A stretch of 64,000 bases of DNA. Source: CAVWZH01 sp963765285. GTDB lineage: Bacteria; Acidobacteriota; Terriglobia; Terriglobales; Acidobacteriaceae. Location: contig CAVXVR010000003.1 in NCBI GenBank assembly GCA_963765285.1, positions 806,001-870,000 on the forward strand. The letters run 5' to 3'. The translations under genes were made by a program, and so were the position numbers. Positions 1 through 8,586 of the stretch are shown here, piece by piece. The notes beneath the pieces are model-generated. The model saw nothing but the letters and a program-made list of their open reading frames with translations, had not been told where the DNA came from and made no database searches. How positions within the stretch are numbered: the first letter of the stretch is position 1; every line of letters starts with the position of its first letter.

Positions 1-1
1 T

Positions 2-202
2 CAAATCAAGGTCAGCCAGCCGCCGGTCACTGCCGAAGAACCGCTGCATGCCGAGTTAAAATCCTTCCTCGATTCGGTGCGCACACGCAATAAGCCTCTG
101 GTTTCTCTCGAAGATGGCCGCGGCGCCCTGGGGCTGGCGCTGGAAATCGTCGAAGCGATCCGCGTGCACGGAACCAAGGTGCGCCTGGAACACTTGGCTT
201 AG
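2..202 (+). CDS. Gfo/Idh/MocA family oxidoreductase, C-terminal end (partial)
   Basis: Only the last 66 codons are in the window, ending at TAG 200-202; the start lies upstream. The piece reads EPLHAELKSFLDSVRTR, then SLEDGRGALGLALEIVEAIR. This is the usual C-terminal ending of NAD(P)-dependent Gfo/Idh/MocA sugar or inositol-type dehydrogenases, where the substrate domain returns to a final helix. The nucleotide-binding Rossmann fold is not visible, so the substrate cannot be given. The family call rests on this tail alone. The following 259 bases (203-461) hold no gene; a TTGACA at 230-235 might be a -35 element for the next gene, but I see no convincing -10. Confidence 0.7.
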   Translation, partial: QIKVSQPPVTAEEPLHAELKSFLDSVRTRNKPLVSLEDGRGALGLALEIVEAIRVHGTKVRLEHLA

Positions 203-461
203 GCGCAAGAGCGGCCCGATTTACATTTCTTGACAATCCCTCGCCGAAATACGCGATAGGCTTTGGTTGACCAAGCGGGTACGGTTCCTAAGTACATGCG
301 CCTTCAGCTTTTTACAGATTTTGTGGAAAGATGCGAAAATGATGCCAGGGGCAGGATGCAGCATTTCTGGTTGCCGCGGGTGAGCAGGCCGGTGTCTGAG
401 CCGCCGCAACCGGGCATCTAATGCTCATTCACGTGTGGTGAGTTGCTAAGCCAGCTATTCC

Positions 462-1565
462 ATGCCAACGACTGAAATCCCGCCGCGAAATCCTGTGACT
501 CCGTCAGAGACGCGCTCGCAAGCGCCCGAACTCTACGATGGAGACAGTTGGGAATCGGCTTACCGCGAAACCTACGACGTTCCCGCGCTTCTGGTGCAAT
601 TGCAGGACGATCTTTCACGCTCCCGCCAGCGGGAGGCTTTTTGGATTTCAGTAGTTGTCCACTTGACGCTCATCATTCTGCTGGTCAACTCGGACAGGAT
701 TGACAGGCTGTGGAACCGGAAGCCGCTCGTCGCGATCACTCCGCGTGACATGATGTTGCAGAAAGAACTTACGTACTTGCAATTGCCTCCGGATGAGCAA
801 AAGCTCACGAAGCGTCCGGAAACCAATAACATTTCCGACAAAGACCGGATTGCGACCGCCAAGCAGCCGCGTCTCGACCGGGAAGAACTAAAAAAGATTC
901 TTGACGCCAACAAGCGGGGAATGCCCGGGCCCGCCGGCCCGCCTTCTCCTACACCGCAGCCCTCGGAAGCCGCTCCAACGGCCGCCCAGGCGCCTCCTGG
1001 CCCACAGAGCGTGCCCCCTCCGGCTCCCAAGCCTTCACTAGCGCAGTCGCAACCCCCGCGCCTTGCCCTGCCCAAGCCGAGCTTTGCCAATAGCATGTCC
1101 GCAGGATCGGCCATTGAACAGGCGGCCCGCGCCGCGCTGGCAAATCGGGGAGGATACGGCGGGGACGACGGCAACTACGGCCTCGGGCAAGGGCAGGCAG
1201 CGCAGGCGGTCGGCAATCTGGACATCCTTTCGGACACTATGGGAGTGGACTTCGGCCCCTACTTGAAGCACGTGGTCGATGAAGTCCGGCAGAATTGGTA
1301 CAACCTCATCCCGGAGTCAGCCCGCGCGCCCCTTATGAAGAAAGGGAGAGTCTCGATCCAGTTTGCCATCATGAAAGATGGCAGTATAAGCGGCATGTCG
1401 GTGACCGAGGGTGGAAGTTCGGGCGATGTGGCGTTGGACCGGGCCGCATGGGGCGGGATCACGGCATCCAATCCCTTCCCGCCTCTGCCTGATGAATTTG
1501 GCGGCCAGTATCTCGCGCTGCGGTTCCGCTTCTACTACAACCCTGATAAGAACGAGATGCCCTAA
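462..1565 (+). CDS. TonB-like energy-transducing protein with proline-rich linker
   Basis: This 367-residue protein has the layout of a TonB/TolA-type energy transducer. It has a cytoplasmic N-terminus, one membrane helix at about residues 60-77 (FWISVVVHLTLIILLV), a long Pro/Ala/Gln-rich periplasmic stretch (about 150-215), a Gly-rich hinge with a GGYGGDDGNYGLGQG segment, and a C-terminal TonB domain (about 265-360) containing VSIQFAIMKDGSISGMSV. Such proteins pass proton-motive force to TonB-dependent outer-membrane receptors; an Oar-like receptor begins at the far end of this window. The N-terminal tail before the helix is longer (about 60 residues) than in classical TonB. No exbB or exbD lies beside it. 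It is convergent with the M13 peptidase, with 17 bases between. Confidence 0.75.
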   Translation: MPTTEIPPRNPVTPSETRSQAPELYDGDSWESAYRETYDVPALLVQLQDDLSRSRQREAFWISVVVHLTLIILLVNSDRIDRLWNRKPLVAITPRDMMLQKELTYLQLPPDEQKLTKRPETNNISDKDRIATAKQPRLDREELKKILDANKRGMPGPAGPPSPTPQPSEAAPTAAQAPPGPQSVPPPAPKPSLAQSQPPRLALPKPSFANSMSAGSAIEQAARAALANRGGYGGDDGNYGLGQGQAAQAVGNLDILSDTMGVDFGPYLKHVVDEVRQNWYNLIPESARAPLMKKGRVSIQFAIMKDGSISGMSVTEGGSSGDVALDRAAWGGITASNPFPPLPDEFGGQYLALRFRFYYNPDKNEMP

Positions 1566-1582
1566 AGCAGAAGGTTCGGCGC

Positions 1583-3628
1583 TCACCAGACCCGGCATCT
1601 GTTCTGCCGGACCATTGCCGCTCCTGACTTGCACTGGAATGCCCGCTGGAATTCAGGCATGTTCGAGACCACTCCGTTGACCCGGAAGTTCGGAGGAGAA
1701 TGGGGATCGACGGTGGCGCGCAAGCGCATCTCCTCGTCGCGCCGGCTCGTGCACCAGCCCTGGCCGAAGGCAATGAAAAAGCGCTGCTCGGGCGTGAAGC
1801 CGCCGATCGTCTGGGGCTCTTGCCCTTTGATTTCGTCCTGCCACGCCATGTAGGCCAGCATCAGCCCGCCCAGATCCGCGACATCTTCCCCCAGCGTGAG
1901 TTTCCCGTTGATTTTGACGTCGTCAATAATCACGTACTGCGAATACTGATCGGAAACGCAACTGGCGCGTTGCTCAAACTCCCTTGCATCTGCCGCAGTC
2001 CACCAGTCCCGTAAATTGCCCTGGGCGTCGAACTGGCGCCCTTCGTCGTCGAAACCGTGTGTGAGTTCGTGGCCGATCGTGCCTCCGGTATCGCCATAGT
2101 TCGAAGCGTCATCCGCGCCCGGATTGAAGAGCGGCGGCTGCAGAATGCCGGCGGGAAAATTAATGTCGTTCATCTGAGAGGAGTAATAAGCATTCACCGT
2201 GGGCGCGGTCATATCCCACTCACCGCGATCCAGCGGCTTGCCGATTTTCCCCAGTTGCCGGTGGAACTCAAAAGCCCGCGCCCGCAACACGTTGCCGAGA
2301 TGGTCGTTGCGGTCAATGGTAAGGGGGCTGTAGTCACGCCATTTGTCGGGATATCCGATTTTGTTGGCGACGGCGTGTAGCTTCTCCTGAGCTTTTGCTT
2401 TGGTGGCCGGGGTCATCCAGGAAAGGGACTCGATGTCACGCTGCATCGCCGCTTCGATCTGGGTGACAATCTTAAGCACCTGCTGCTTCGCCTCGGGCGT
2501 GAAGTTCTTTTCCACGTATGCCCGGCCAAGCGCCTCGCCCAGGTCCTGGTCGGCGCTTTCGACGCACCGTTTCCACCGCGGCTCTATTTTTTCAGCGCCA
2601 CCCAGGGTCTTTCCGTAAAAATCGAAATCGGCATCAACGAACGCGGAGGACAAATTTGGCGCGTTGATGTTCACCAGTCGCCAGCGCAGATATGTCTTCC
2701 AGTTCTGCAGGTCTTCCTTCTCCAATTCGGCGTTCAGGGTTTTGAAGAATTCAGGAGCCGATACATCCAGCGAGCCTTCCCGGGGCAACCCGACTTTAGC
2801 CAGATACTCATTCCAGTGAAACGACGGAGCAAGTGCCTGAAGTTGTTGGCGCGTCATCTTGTGGTAGATCGTCCGTGGATCACGGCGCTGTACAAGAGTG
2901 AGAGACCCCTTCGCCAGTGCGGTCTCGATGCGCATGACCGTCTGAGCTTCTCTGGCCGCCACCTCGCGGTTCTCGCCCAGCAGTTCAAACATCTGCTGCA
3001 CGTGGGCCAGGTAAGCTTTGCGCAGTTCGACAGATTTTGCGTCGGCGTTTAAGTAAAAATCGCGGTCGGGAAGGCCCAGCCCGCCCTGGTCTGCCACTGC
3101 GATGATTTGTGAAGAATCTACCGCATCCTGCTCGGAGGAAAATAGAAACAGTGCGCTCTGCCCCAGTCCCGTGTCGGCAAATAACGCCGAAGTCTCCGCC
3201 ATCACACCCGCCAGATCGCGCTTGGAATGCAGCATGGCAATCCGCTCCAGCGCGCTCTTCAGGGGAGCGGCCCCAGCCGCTTCAATCGCGCGCTCGTCCA
3301 TGCAGGCGGCGTAGTAGTCTCCGATTTTCTGCATGGTAGCGTCGCGGGCCGGATCGGGCGCGGCCGCGGCTTCAAGAATGCGGCGGAGAATCTGCTTATT
3401 GTCGTCCTGCAATTTGTGGGAAATGCCCCACGCTGTTTCGTCGGGAGGAATGGGGTTGTTCTTGATCCAACTACCGCAGGAGTAAGTGAAGAAATCGGTA
3501 CACGGGTCGACGCTGGTGTTCATCGCGCCGGGGTCGATGCCGAGTTGAGGCTTGGTCGAGACGCTCTGGGCAAAAACGGGGGAACAGAGAAAGAGAAACA
3601 GTATCAGGACGAGGTTGGCTTTGCGCAT
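1583..3628 (-). CDS. M13 family (neprilysin/PepO-like) zinc metallopeptidase
   Basis: Secreted zinc endopeptidase of the neprilysin family, 681 residues, the normal length for bacterial M13 enzymes. An N-terminal signal peptide (LVLILFLFLCSPVFA) sends it out of the cytoplasm. The zinc site is HELTH at residues 520-524, followed by GFDDEGRQFD. The third ligand is Glu581 in GEDVADLGG, the family's ExxxD motif. The substrate-binding motif VNAYY and the conserved C-terminal C-x-V-W ending are both present. The start is well supported by a GGAGGAGA ribosome site seven bases upstream. It lies downstream of the DUF4097 gene on the same strand (56 bases between), so they may be co-transcribed. The family cleaves oligopeptides; the real substrate is unknown. 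Confidence 0.92.
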   Translation of the reverse strand: MRKANLVLILFLFLCSPVFAQSVSTKPQLGIDPGAMNTSVDPCTDFFTYSCGSWIKNNPIPPDETAWGISHKLQDDNKQILRRILEAAAAPDPARDATMQKIGDYYAACMDERAIEAAGAAPLKSALERIAMLHSKRDLAGVMAETSALFADTGLGQSALFLFSSEQDAVDSSQIIAVADQGGLGLPDRDFYLNADAKSVELRKAYLAHVQQMFELLGENREVAAREAQTVMRIETALAKGSLTLVQRRDPRTIYHKMTRQQLQALAPSFHWNEYLAKVGLPREGSLDVSAPEFFKTLNAELEKEDLQNWKTYLRWRLVNINAPNLSSAFVDADFDFYGKTLGGAEKIEPRWKRCVESADQDLGEALGRAYVEKNFTPEAKQQVLKIVTQIEAAMQRDIESLSWMTPATKAKAQEKLHAVANKIGYPDKWRDYSPLTIDRNDHLGNVLRARAFEFHRQLGKIGKPLDRGEWDMTAPTVNAYYSSQMNDINFPAGILQPPLFNPGADDASNYGDTGGTIGHELTHGFDDEGRQFDAQGNLRDWWTAADAREFEQRASCVSDQYSQYVIIDDVKINGKLTLGEDVADLGGLMLAYMAWQDEIKGQEPQTIGGFTPEQRFFIAFGQGWCTSRRDEEMRLRATVDPHSPPNFRVNGVVSNMPEFQRAFQCKSGAAMVRQNRCRVW

Positions 3629-3684
3629 GAGTCTCCTCCGCCGCGGGCACAGCCCCGGCGGTTTGAGTTTTCAGTATTTCCCAC

Positions 3685-4488
3685 TCAGGACTTCTGCAGC
3701 CGGATCGACCCGTCTCCGGTATGGATGGTGAGCAGGCTTCCCCCTCCATTGAGCTTTCCGCGAATATTGTTATGGCTCAATTGGCCCTCGACCGTTACCG
3801 GAACATCCAGACTGATATGTCCGTCGCCGGTGTGGAGCTCTACGTCGGCAGCAAAATCCGCAGGCACTTCCAGCGTAACACTGCCGTCGCCAGTGTGCAG
3901 ATCCCATCCCGAACCCATGGTGGAACCGGGCAGCGCCCGCGCATCAATATGACCATCGCTGGTACGAAGGTCCAGAATGTCGAACCGGCCCTCGGCTTGA
4001 ATGTGGCCATCTCCCGTATGCGCATGCAAAGCACCATCTACAGATGTAATCTCGGCATGGCCATCTCCGGTCTGGAGGTCCATCGGCCCCTTGAAGTTGC
4101 TGAGCTGGATCGAACCGTCACCCGTGTGCAGGTTGATACGGCCTTCCTTCGGCATGTGAATCACGACCTCTACATGGTGGCCGCCACCGTTCATGTGAAT
4201 GCACACAATGCAGGTTTCATGCGGATTGCGCACCGTCAGCTCAACCGTGTCTCCGGTTTGATGCTCGATGATCTTTATGCCGCCTTCGCCGATTTTCCAT
4301 TTCTCGGTGTTCACGCGGGCCTCGATCGTGTTCTGCTCCCACGTATCCACGCGGATGCTGGCATCGGAGGCTTCGACGCGCAGGTCGGGTTTCCCCTGCA
4401 AAGGGTAGGTCTTTGACCATTCATCGGCGCGAGCTACAGTGACGGCCAAGCCGCAAGCGACGACAACGAAGAGAGCCAGTCTACGCAT
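3685..4488 (-). CDS. Secreted DUF4097-type protein built of TGDG repeats
   Basis: A 267-residue exported protein with a signal peptide (LALFVVVACGLAVTVARA). The body carries seven copies of a motif close to LHTGDGS/H, one every 18-35 residues (for example INLHTGDGSIQL, DLQTGDGHAEI, ELHTGDGHISL, IHTGDGSIRL), with strand-forming residues between. This regular pattern suggests a parallel beta-helix or beta-roll, as expected for DUF4097/DUF2807-type adhesin-like domains. The ATG at 4488 is chosen over an upstream in-frame ATG at 4599 because AGGAG lies just before it and the signal peptide starts there. Upstream on the same strand is a membrane winged-helix regulator; downstream is the M13 peptidase. 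The function is unknown; envelope stress response or surface binding are guesses. Confidence 0.75.
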   Translation of the reverse strand: MRRLALFVVVACGLAVTVARADEWSKTYPLQGKPDLRVEASDASIRVDTWEQNTIEARVNTEKWKIGEGGIKIIEHQTGDTVELTVRNPHETCIVCIHMNGGGHHVEVVIHMPKEGRINLHTGDGSIQLSNFKGPMDLQTGDGHAEITSVDGALHAHTGDGHIQAEGRFDILDLRTSDGHIDARALPGSTMGSGWDLHTGDGSVTLEVPADFAADVELHTGDGHISLDVPVTVEGQLSHNNIRGKLNGGGSLLTIHTGDGSIRLQKS

Positions 4489-4617
4489 AGAGTTTCTCCT
4501 CAACCGGGGCGTAGCTATCCCCCGAGCTTCAGACGAAGATACGCGGGATCGGTGAGCGAAGTTCCCCACATTCCGCCGGGTAGCCGGACCGCAAGACACT
4601 CTTTGAACCTGAACCGC

Positions 4618-5472
4618 TCATTTCCCCGGCCCGGGATATGCCATTCGAATCAACGTTCTTTCGGCGAATGGAACATACAACAGAGCTGCGGTGGCGGCGA
4701 ATGCCGCCCCGAACCCGATCTTTGGAATCAACAGAAAAGGCGCGACTGCCCATAGTTGATCGAGACCCAGGATGAAAAGAAACAGGCGTGTAAAGGTCTC
4801 ACCCAGCCTGCGGTAATCGAACGCCGCGGCGGTGAAGAGGTAGCAGCGAAGCGGGATTCCGACCCCGGCCGTAACCAGCAGGGCGATGAAGATGGCAAGG
4901 GATCCCCATCCGGGCAAAAAGTCATCCGTGATCCGCTCGACGGCGCGCAGTCGGAACAACGCCGAAAGATAGAACGCCAGATACATAATCTGGATCAGAC
5001 CAAAGAGGCCGCGAGTGAGGTCGCGATTGGGCAGTGGAACTTCCAGTTCGGGATGTATCGCTGGAAACTGGGCGTTTACCTTCTCAGGCGGCGATGGACC
5101 CCCTATCGGTGCCTTTGCGCCGGCGCGCTCGGGCGCTCCAGTCTCGACTGGAGCTATAAAACGGTATCCGCGTTTGGCCAGAGTCTCCACATAGCGCGGA
5201 GCCGACGCGGAATCGCCCAACGCCTCCCGCAACTTGTTCACCGCCGTGTTCAAGCTGTGGTCAAAATCGACAAATGTATCTGCCGGCCAGAGTTGCTGAC
5301 GCAGTTCCTCCCGCGTGACCACTTCGCCGGGCCGCTGCAGCAGGAGAGAAAGCACCTGGAAGGGTTGCTCTTGCAGGCGGATCCGCACGCCACTTTTGCG
5401 CAATTCCGCGGCGGTAAGGTTCAGTTCGAAGATTCCGAAGCGGACCACCCGGGCGCCCGGCGGTATAGGCAT
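4618..5472 (-). CDS. Membrane-anchored winged-helix (OmpR/CadC-type) one-component regulator
   Basis: Residues about 8-110 form an OmpR/PhoB-type winged helix (FGIFELNLTAAELRKSG, then FQVLSLLLQRPGEVVTREEL, VDFDHSLNTAVNKLREAL and YVETLAKRGYRFIAPV). There is no receiver domain, so this is a one-component, CadC/ToxR-like DNA-binding protein. After a short linker come about four or five hydrophobic segments (residues about 155-275, for example LAIFIALLVTAGVGI and FGAAFAATAALLYV). Winged helices fused to membrane or TPR regions are expanded in Acidobacteria. Here the sensory half is almost entirely membrane-embedded, with no evident periplasmic domain. It is transcribed toward the DUF4097 gene 130 bases away, a possible target. 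The ligand is unknown. Confidence 0.8.
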   Translation of the reverse strand: MPIPPGARVVRFGIFELNLTAAELRKSGVRIRLQEQPFQVLSLLLQRPGEVVTREELRQQLWPADTFVDFDHSLNTAVNKLREALGDSASAPRYVETLAKRGYRFIAPVETGAPERAGAKAPIGGPSPPEKVNAQFPAIHPELEVPLPNRDLTRGLFGLIQIMYLAFYLSALFRLRAVERITDDFLPGWGSLAIFIALLVTAGVGIPLRCYLFTAAAFDYRRLGETFTRLFLFILGLDQLWAVAPFLLIPKIGFGAAFAATAALLYVPFAERTLIRMAYPGPGK

Positions 5473-5540
5473 GGAGAGGCGTAGTTTAGCACTTGTGAAT
5501 GACTTGATTTAGGCCCGGCGTACGGGGCTACAATGTCCCC

Positions 5541-5708
5541 ATGCCGGCATCTGCTCCACAACGGCAGGTTGAAACAACCTCAGTCCCGCGCCGCCCGAAG
5601 ACTCACATCTACTCAGCGGAAGCAACCGGGCTGTTGATTATCGGCCTCATGATTCTGGCGCTCACCCTGATTCGCTACTGGCACTACATCAACTGGAGCG
5701 CTCGCTGA
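5541..5708 (+). CDS. 55-residue single-pass membrane microprotein
   Basis: A short frame starting at ATG 5541 and ending at TGA 5706-5708, two bases before the GTG of miaA. The protein has a polar, basic N-terminal half (VPRRPKTHIYSAEATG), one strongly hydrophobic helix (LLIIGLMILALTLI) and a short tail RYWHYINWSAR. The tight spacing and the clean hydrophobic helix argue that it is real and translationally linked to miaA. I do not recognise the family. It could be a small inner-membrane protein with the N-terminus inside (positive-inside rule). There is no good Shine-Dalgarno sequence, so expression is inferred. Confidence 0.5.
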   Translation: MPASAPQRQVETTSVPRRPKTHIYSAEATGLLIIGLMILALTLIRYWHYINWSAR

Positions 5709-5710
5709 TC

Positions 5711-6646
5711 GTGCCTGAGTTGCGGCCGCTGGTGGCCATTCTGGGTCCCACCGGAAGCGGAAAGACCGCGCTCTCGCTGGCCCTGGCGGAACAGTTCGGC
5801 GGCGAGATCGTGAACTGCGATTCCGTCGCCTTGTATCGTGAGTTCGAGATCGGCACAGCCAAACCGAGCTTTGAAGAACGCGCCCGCGCCCTCCACCATC
5901 TGTTGGATTTCGTCGAGCCTACGGGGTACATCACCGCGGGAGAATACGCGCGGCTGGCGCGGCAAACCCTGAAAGAGATTAAATCACGCGGAAACCTGCC
6001 GATTGTTGTGGGCGGCACCGGATTGTATCTTCGAGCGTTACTGGATGGCCTTTTCCCTGGGCCACAACGTTCCGAAGAGTTACGCGAGCGGTTGCGGGAA
6101 CGGGCACAGCAGAAAGATTCCGGCTACTTGCACCGCCTTTTGGCGCGGCTCGACGCGGTGGCTGCGAAGCGCATTCACTCCAATGACACTCCCAAGTTGG
6201 TCCGGGCCATTGAAGTCTGCCTGGCTTCGCGGCGGAAAATGACCGAAATGTGGCAACAGGGCCGCGATCCGCTAAGCGGATTTCGTGTCCTGCGGCTCGG
6301 GCTCAATCCTGAGCGAAGTGCGTTGTATTCGCGCATCAACCAACGTGCCTCGCGAATGTTTGAATCGGGACTAGTCCAGGAGGCGCAGTTGCTCCTGCAA
6401 AAGTACGGCGACCGCGCTGGTCCCCTCGCCTCGCTGGGATACAAACAAGCCGCGCAATTTCTTCGGGGTGAGATTGATCGCGAAGCAGCGATTCTTGCCG
6501 CGCAACAAGCCCATCGCAACTATGCCAAGCGGCAAATGACGTGGTTCCGGAGAGAACCTGAAGTTGTGTGGCTAGAAGGATTCGGCACGGAACGCGAAAT
6601 TCAGGAAAGGGCCATCGGCCAAGTGCAGCGTCTGCTGGTACGCTGA
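5711..6646 (+). CDS. miaA: tRNA dimethylallyltransferase
   Basis: MiaA adds a dimethylallyl group from DMAPP to N6 of A37 in tRNAs that read codons starting with U. The 311-residue protein matches the family length. It has the P-loop GPTGSGKTALSLALA near the N-terminus, the DSVALYREFEIGTAKP segment (D-S-x-Q/A-x-Y-R motif), VGGTGLYLRALLDGL for substrate binding, and the late RQMTWFRRE segment. The start is a GTG two bases after the microprotein stop. An overlapping or upstream ATG is not available in this frame. No hfq, mutL or other usual neighbour is seen. Confidence 0.95.
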   Translation: MPELRPLVAILGPTGSGKTALSLALAEQFGGEIVNCDSVALYREFEIGTAKPSFEERARALHHLLDFVEPTGYITAGEYARLARQTLKEIKSRGNLPIVVGGTGLYLRALLDGLFPGPQRSEELRERLRERAQQKDSGYLHRLLARLDAVAAKRIHSNDTPKLVRAIEVCLASRRKMTEMWQQGRDPLSGFRVLRLGLNPERSALYSRINQRASRMFESGLVQEAQLLLQKYGDRAGPLASLGYKQAAQFLRGEIDREAAILAAQQAHRNYAKRQMTWFRREPEVVWLEGFGTEREIQERAIGQVQRLLVR

Positions 6647-6698
6647 GTCGCGTTTTGCGCAGGTCGGCGTCTCTAGCCTCTTCTGTTATTGTCTTTTT

Positions 6699-8474
6699 AT
6701 GTCAGGCCGCACGGTTCTTTTTCTTCTGCTGCTTTCATGTTCGGCATTCGCTGCCACCAAGAAACCTTACACACAGCCGGGGCCCATCCATCTCGATCGT
6801 GACGGCGAAAAGTGGGCAAAGCAAACCCTGCGCAAGTTGTCGGTGGAAGAAAAAGTTGGGCAACTCTTTATGGTCTGGGTGCGGGCGGAGTTCCTCAATG
6901 CCGCCAGTCCTGAATACCTGGAACTGCAAGAGAATTTGAAGAAGTATCATCTCGGTGGTTTCGTCATGACGGTGCGCTGGGATCCGCCATTCCTTTACCG
7001 CAACCAGCCTTTTGAGGCCGCCGACTTGCTGAACCGGCTGCAAGCAGACTCCAAACTTCCATTGCTCGTGGCGGCAGACTTCGAGCGAGGCGTCAGCATG
7101 CGGCTGCACGGCGCGACGGTGTTTCCGCACGCCATGGCTTTCGGCGCCGCCGGCAAGACGGAATACGCCGAGGCCTTCGGCCGCATCACTGCGGAAGAAT
7201 CGCGGGCGATTGGGGTGCACTGGAACTTTTTCCCCGACGCGGATGTGAACTCGAACCCCGCCAATCCGATCATCAACACACGCTCTTTTGGAGAAGATCC
7301 GAACCAGGTGGGCGACATGGTGGCTGCCTATATTCGCGGGGCGCGGGCCAACGGGATGATGACTACCCTGAAACATTTCCCCGGACACGGCGACACCTCA
7401 ACCGATTCCCACCTCAGCCTGGCTGCGGTTACCGGCGACCAGGCGCGGCTGCAATCGGTTGAGCTGGTTCCGTTTCGCCGGGGAATTGAGGCGGGAGTGG
7501 ATTCCGTCATGGTGGCCCACGTCACCGTGCCAGCGCTCGAATCTGATCCGAACCGGGTGGCGACTACGTCCACCGCGATTGTGACCGGCCTGCTCAAAGA
7601 CCAGTTGGGCTTTCGCGGCCTTGTCGTGACCGACGCAATGGATATGGCTGGACTGACGCGGCTCTATTCTGATGACATCGGCCGGGCCGCCGTCGATGCT
7701 TTCAAAGCGGGAAACGACCTGATTGTCATTCCGCCTGACCTGGAAGCAGCCTACGATGCGCTGCTCGCGGGGGTTCGGAGCGGCGAAATCACTCAGGCCC
7801 GGCTCGACACTTCCGTTCTTAAACTGCTCCAGGCGAAAGCGGCACTCGGACTGCATCGCTCCCGTCTCGTCAATCTTGATGCCCTGACCACGGTGATAGG
7901 CACGCCCGACAATCTGGCCCTGGGCCAGCGGGTTGCAGATGAAGCAGTTACACTGGTGCGCGACAACGGCAAGCTGCTGCCGTTGAAACAAACCGGAACT
8001 GTTAAGACCGGGCTTCCGTATCAAGGAGTGGACGAGGTACATAACAAGCTGGTGGCGATTGTAATGTCCGACGATGTACGGACGGAGGCGGGGCGAGTGC
8101 TGGAGCGGCAGATCAAAGCTCGCGTTCCCGACGCCAACGTGCTTTACGTCGATCCCAGAATCGCAGGCCCGATGACAGATCAAATTTTGCAAGACGTTAG
8201 TGAGGCCGACGCTGTGGTCGCAGCCGTCTATGCGATTCCAACGGCAGGGAAAGCTATGAAGGGGGCCGAACGGCCTGATGAATTCGGTCACCCTGTCCGA
8301 CGCCACCGGTACCCTGCTGCAGAGGGTTCTCAACTCGGCAGCGCAAAAAACCATTGTTCTGGCCATGGGGAATCCTTATCTGGCGCAGGATTTTCCCGCC
8401 GTCCAGAATTATGTTTGCGCGTTTTCCAACGTCTCCGTCTCGGAGATCAGCGCTGTCAAAGCCCTGTTTGGTGA
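6699..8474 (+). CDS. Glycoside hydrolase family 3 (beta-N-acetylhexosaminidase-like), frameshifted near its C-terminus
   Basis: Exported GH3 enzyme with a signal peptide (TVLFLLLLSCSAFA). The NagZ-type catalytic motif KHFPGHGD is at residues 225-232, with the His/Asp pair used as acid/base. The nucleophile is Asp312 in VVTDAMDMAGL. This suggests beta-N-acetylhexosaminidase activity on muropeptides or chitin-type sugars, although periplasmic GH3 enzymes vary. The frame is good to about residue 520, then becomes unrelated sequence to a stop at 8474. The real C-terminal part continues in the next frame (8266-8586). The switch is at a run of five G (8261-8265); with four G the frame reads KAMKGPNGLMNSVTLSD and gives a 628-residue protein. 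This could be a recent mutation or an assembly error. Confidence 0.85.
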   Translation: MSGRTVLFLLLLSCSAFAATKKPYTQPGPIHLDRDGEKWAKQTLRKLSVEEKVGQLFMVWVRAEFLNAASPEYLELQENLKKYHLGGFVMTVRWDPPFLYRNQPFEAADLLNRLQADSKLPLLVAADFERGVSMRLHGATVFPHAMAFGAAGKTEYAEAFGRITAEESRAIGVHWNFFPDADVNSNPANPIINTRSFGEDPNQVGDMVAAYIRGARANGMMTTLKHFPGHGDTSTDSHLSLAAVTGDQARLQSVELVPFRRGIEAGVDSVMVAHVTVPALESDPNRVATTSTAIVTGLLKDQLGFRGLVVTDAMDMAGLTRLYSDDIGRAAVDAFKAGNDLIVIPPDLEAAYDALLAGVRSGEITQARLDTSVLKLLQAKAALGLHRSRLVNLDALTTVIGTPDNLALGQRVADEAVTLVRDNGKLLPLKQTGTVKTGLPYQGVDEVHNKLVAIVMSDDVRTEAGRVLERQIKARVPDANVLYVDPRIAGPMTDQILQDVSEADAVVAAVYAIPTAGKAMKGAERPDEFGHPVRRHRYPAAEGSQLGSAKNHCSGHGESLSGAGFSRRPELCLRVFQRLRLGDQRCQSPVW

Positions 8475-8586
8475 AATCGCGTTTCGCGGGCATTTGCCCG
8501 TAAGCATTCCTAATATTGCCCAGCGAGGCGCGGGGATTGAGCGCCAGGCAATCGTTACGCAAGGAGAGGTTCAACATGAACACTAA
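8266..8586 (+). pseudogene. Out-of-frame C-terminal part of the GH3 enzyme
   Basis: This frame carries the missing end of the GH3 protein: NSVTLSDATGTLLQRVLN, then KTIVLAMGNPYLAQDFP, VSEISAVKALFGE and GHLPVSIPN. These are the expected second GH3 domain features (the AMGNPYL turn and the LPVSIP ending). It has no start or ribosome site of its own that looks functional; the in-frame ATG at 8278 sits inside the conserved region. It is therefore best read as the tail of 6699-8474, displaced by one base. The last 11 bases overlap the start of the next gene. Confidence 0.75.

Noticed and set aside
8255..8280. Programmed ribosomal frameshift in the GH3 gene
   Set aside because: No slippery heptamer, stem-loop or internal Shine-Dalgarno arrangement is seen, and GH3 genes are not known for recoding; a one-base insertion in a G run is simpler.
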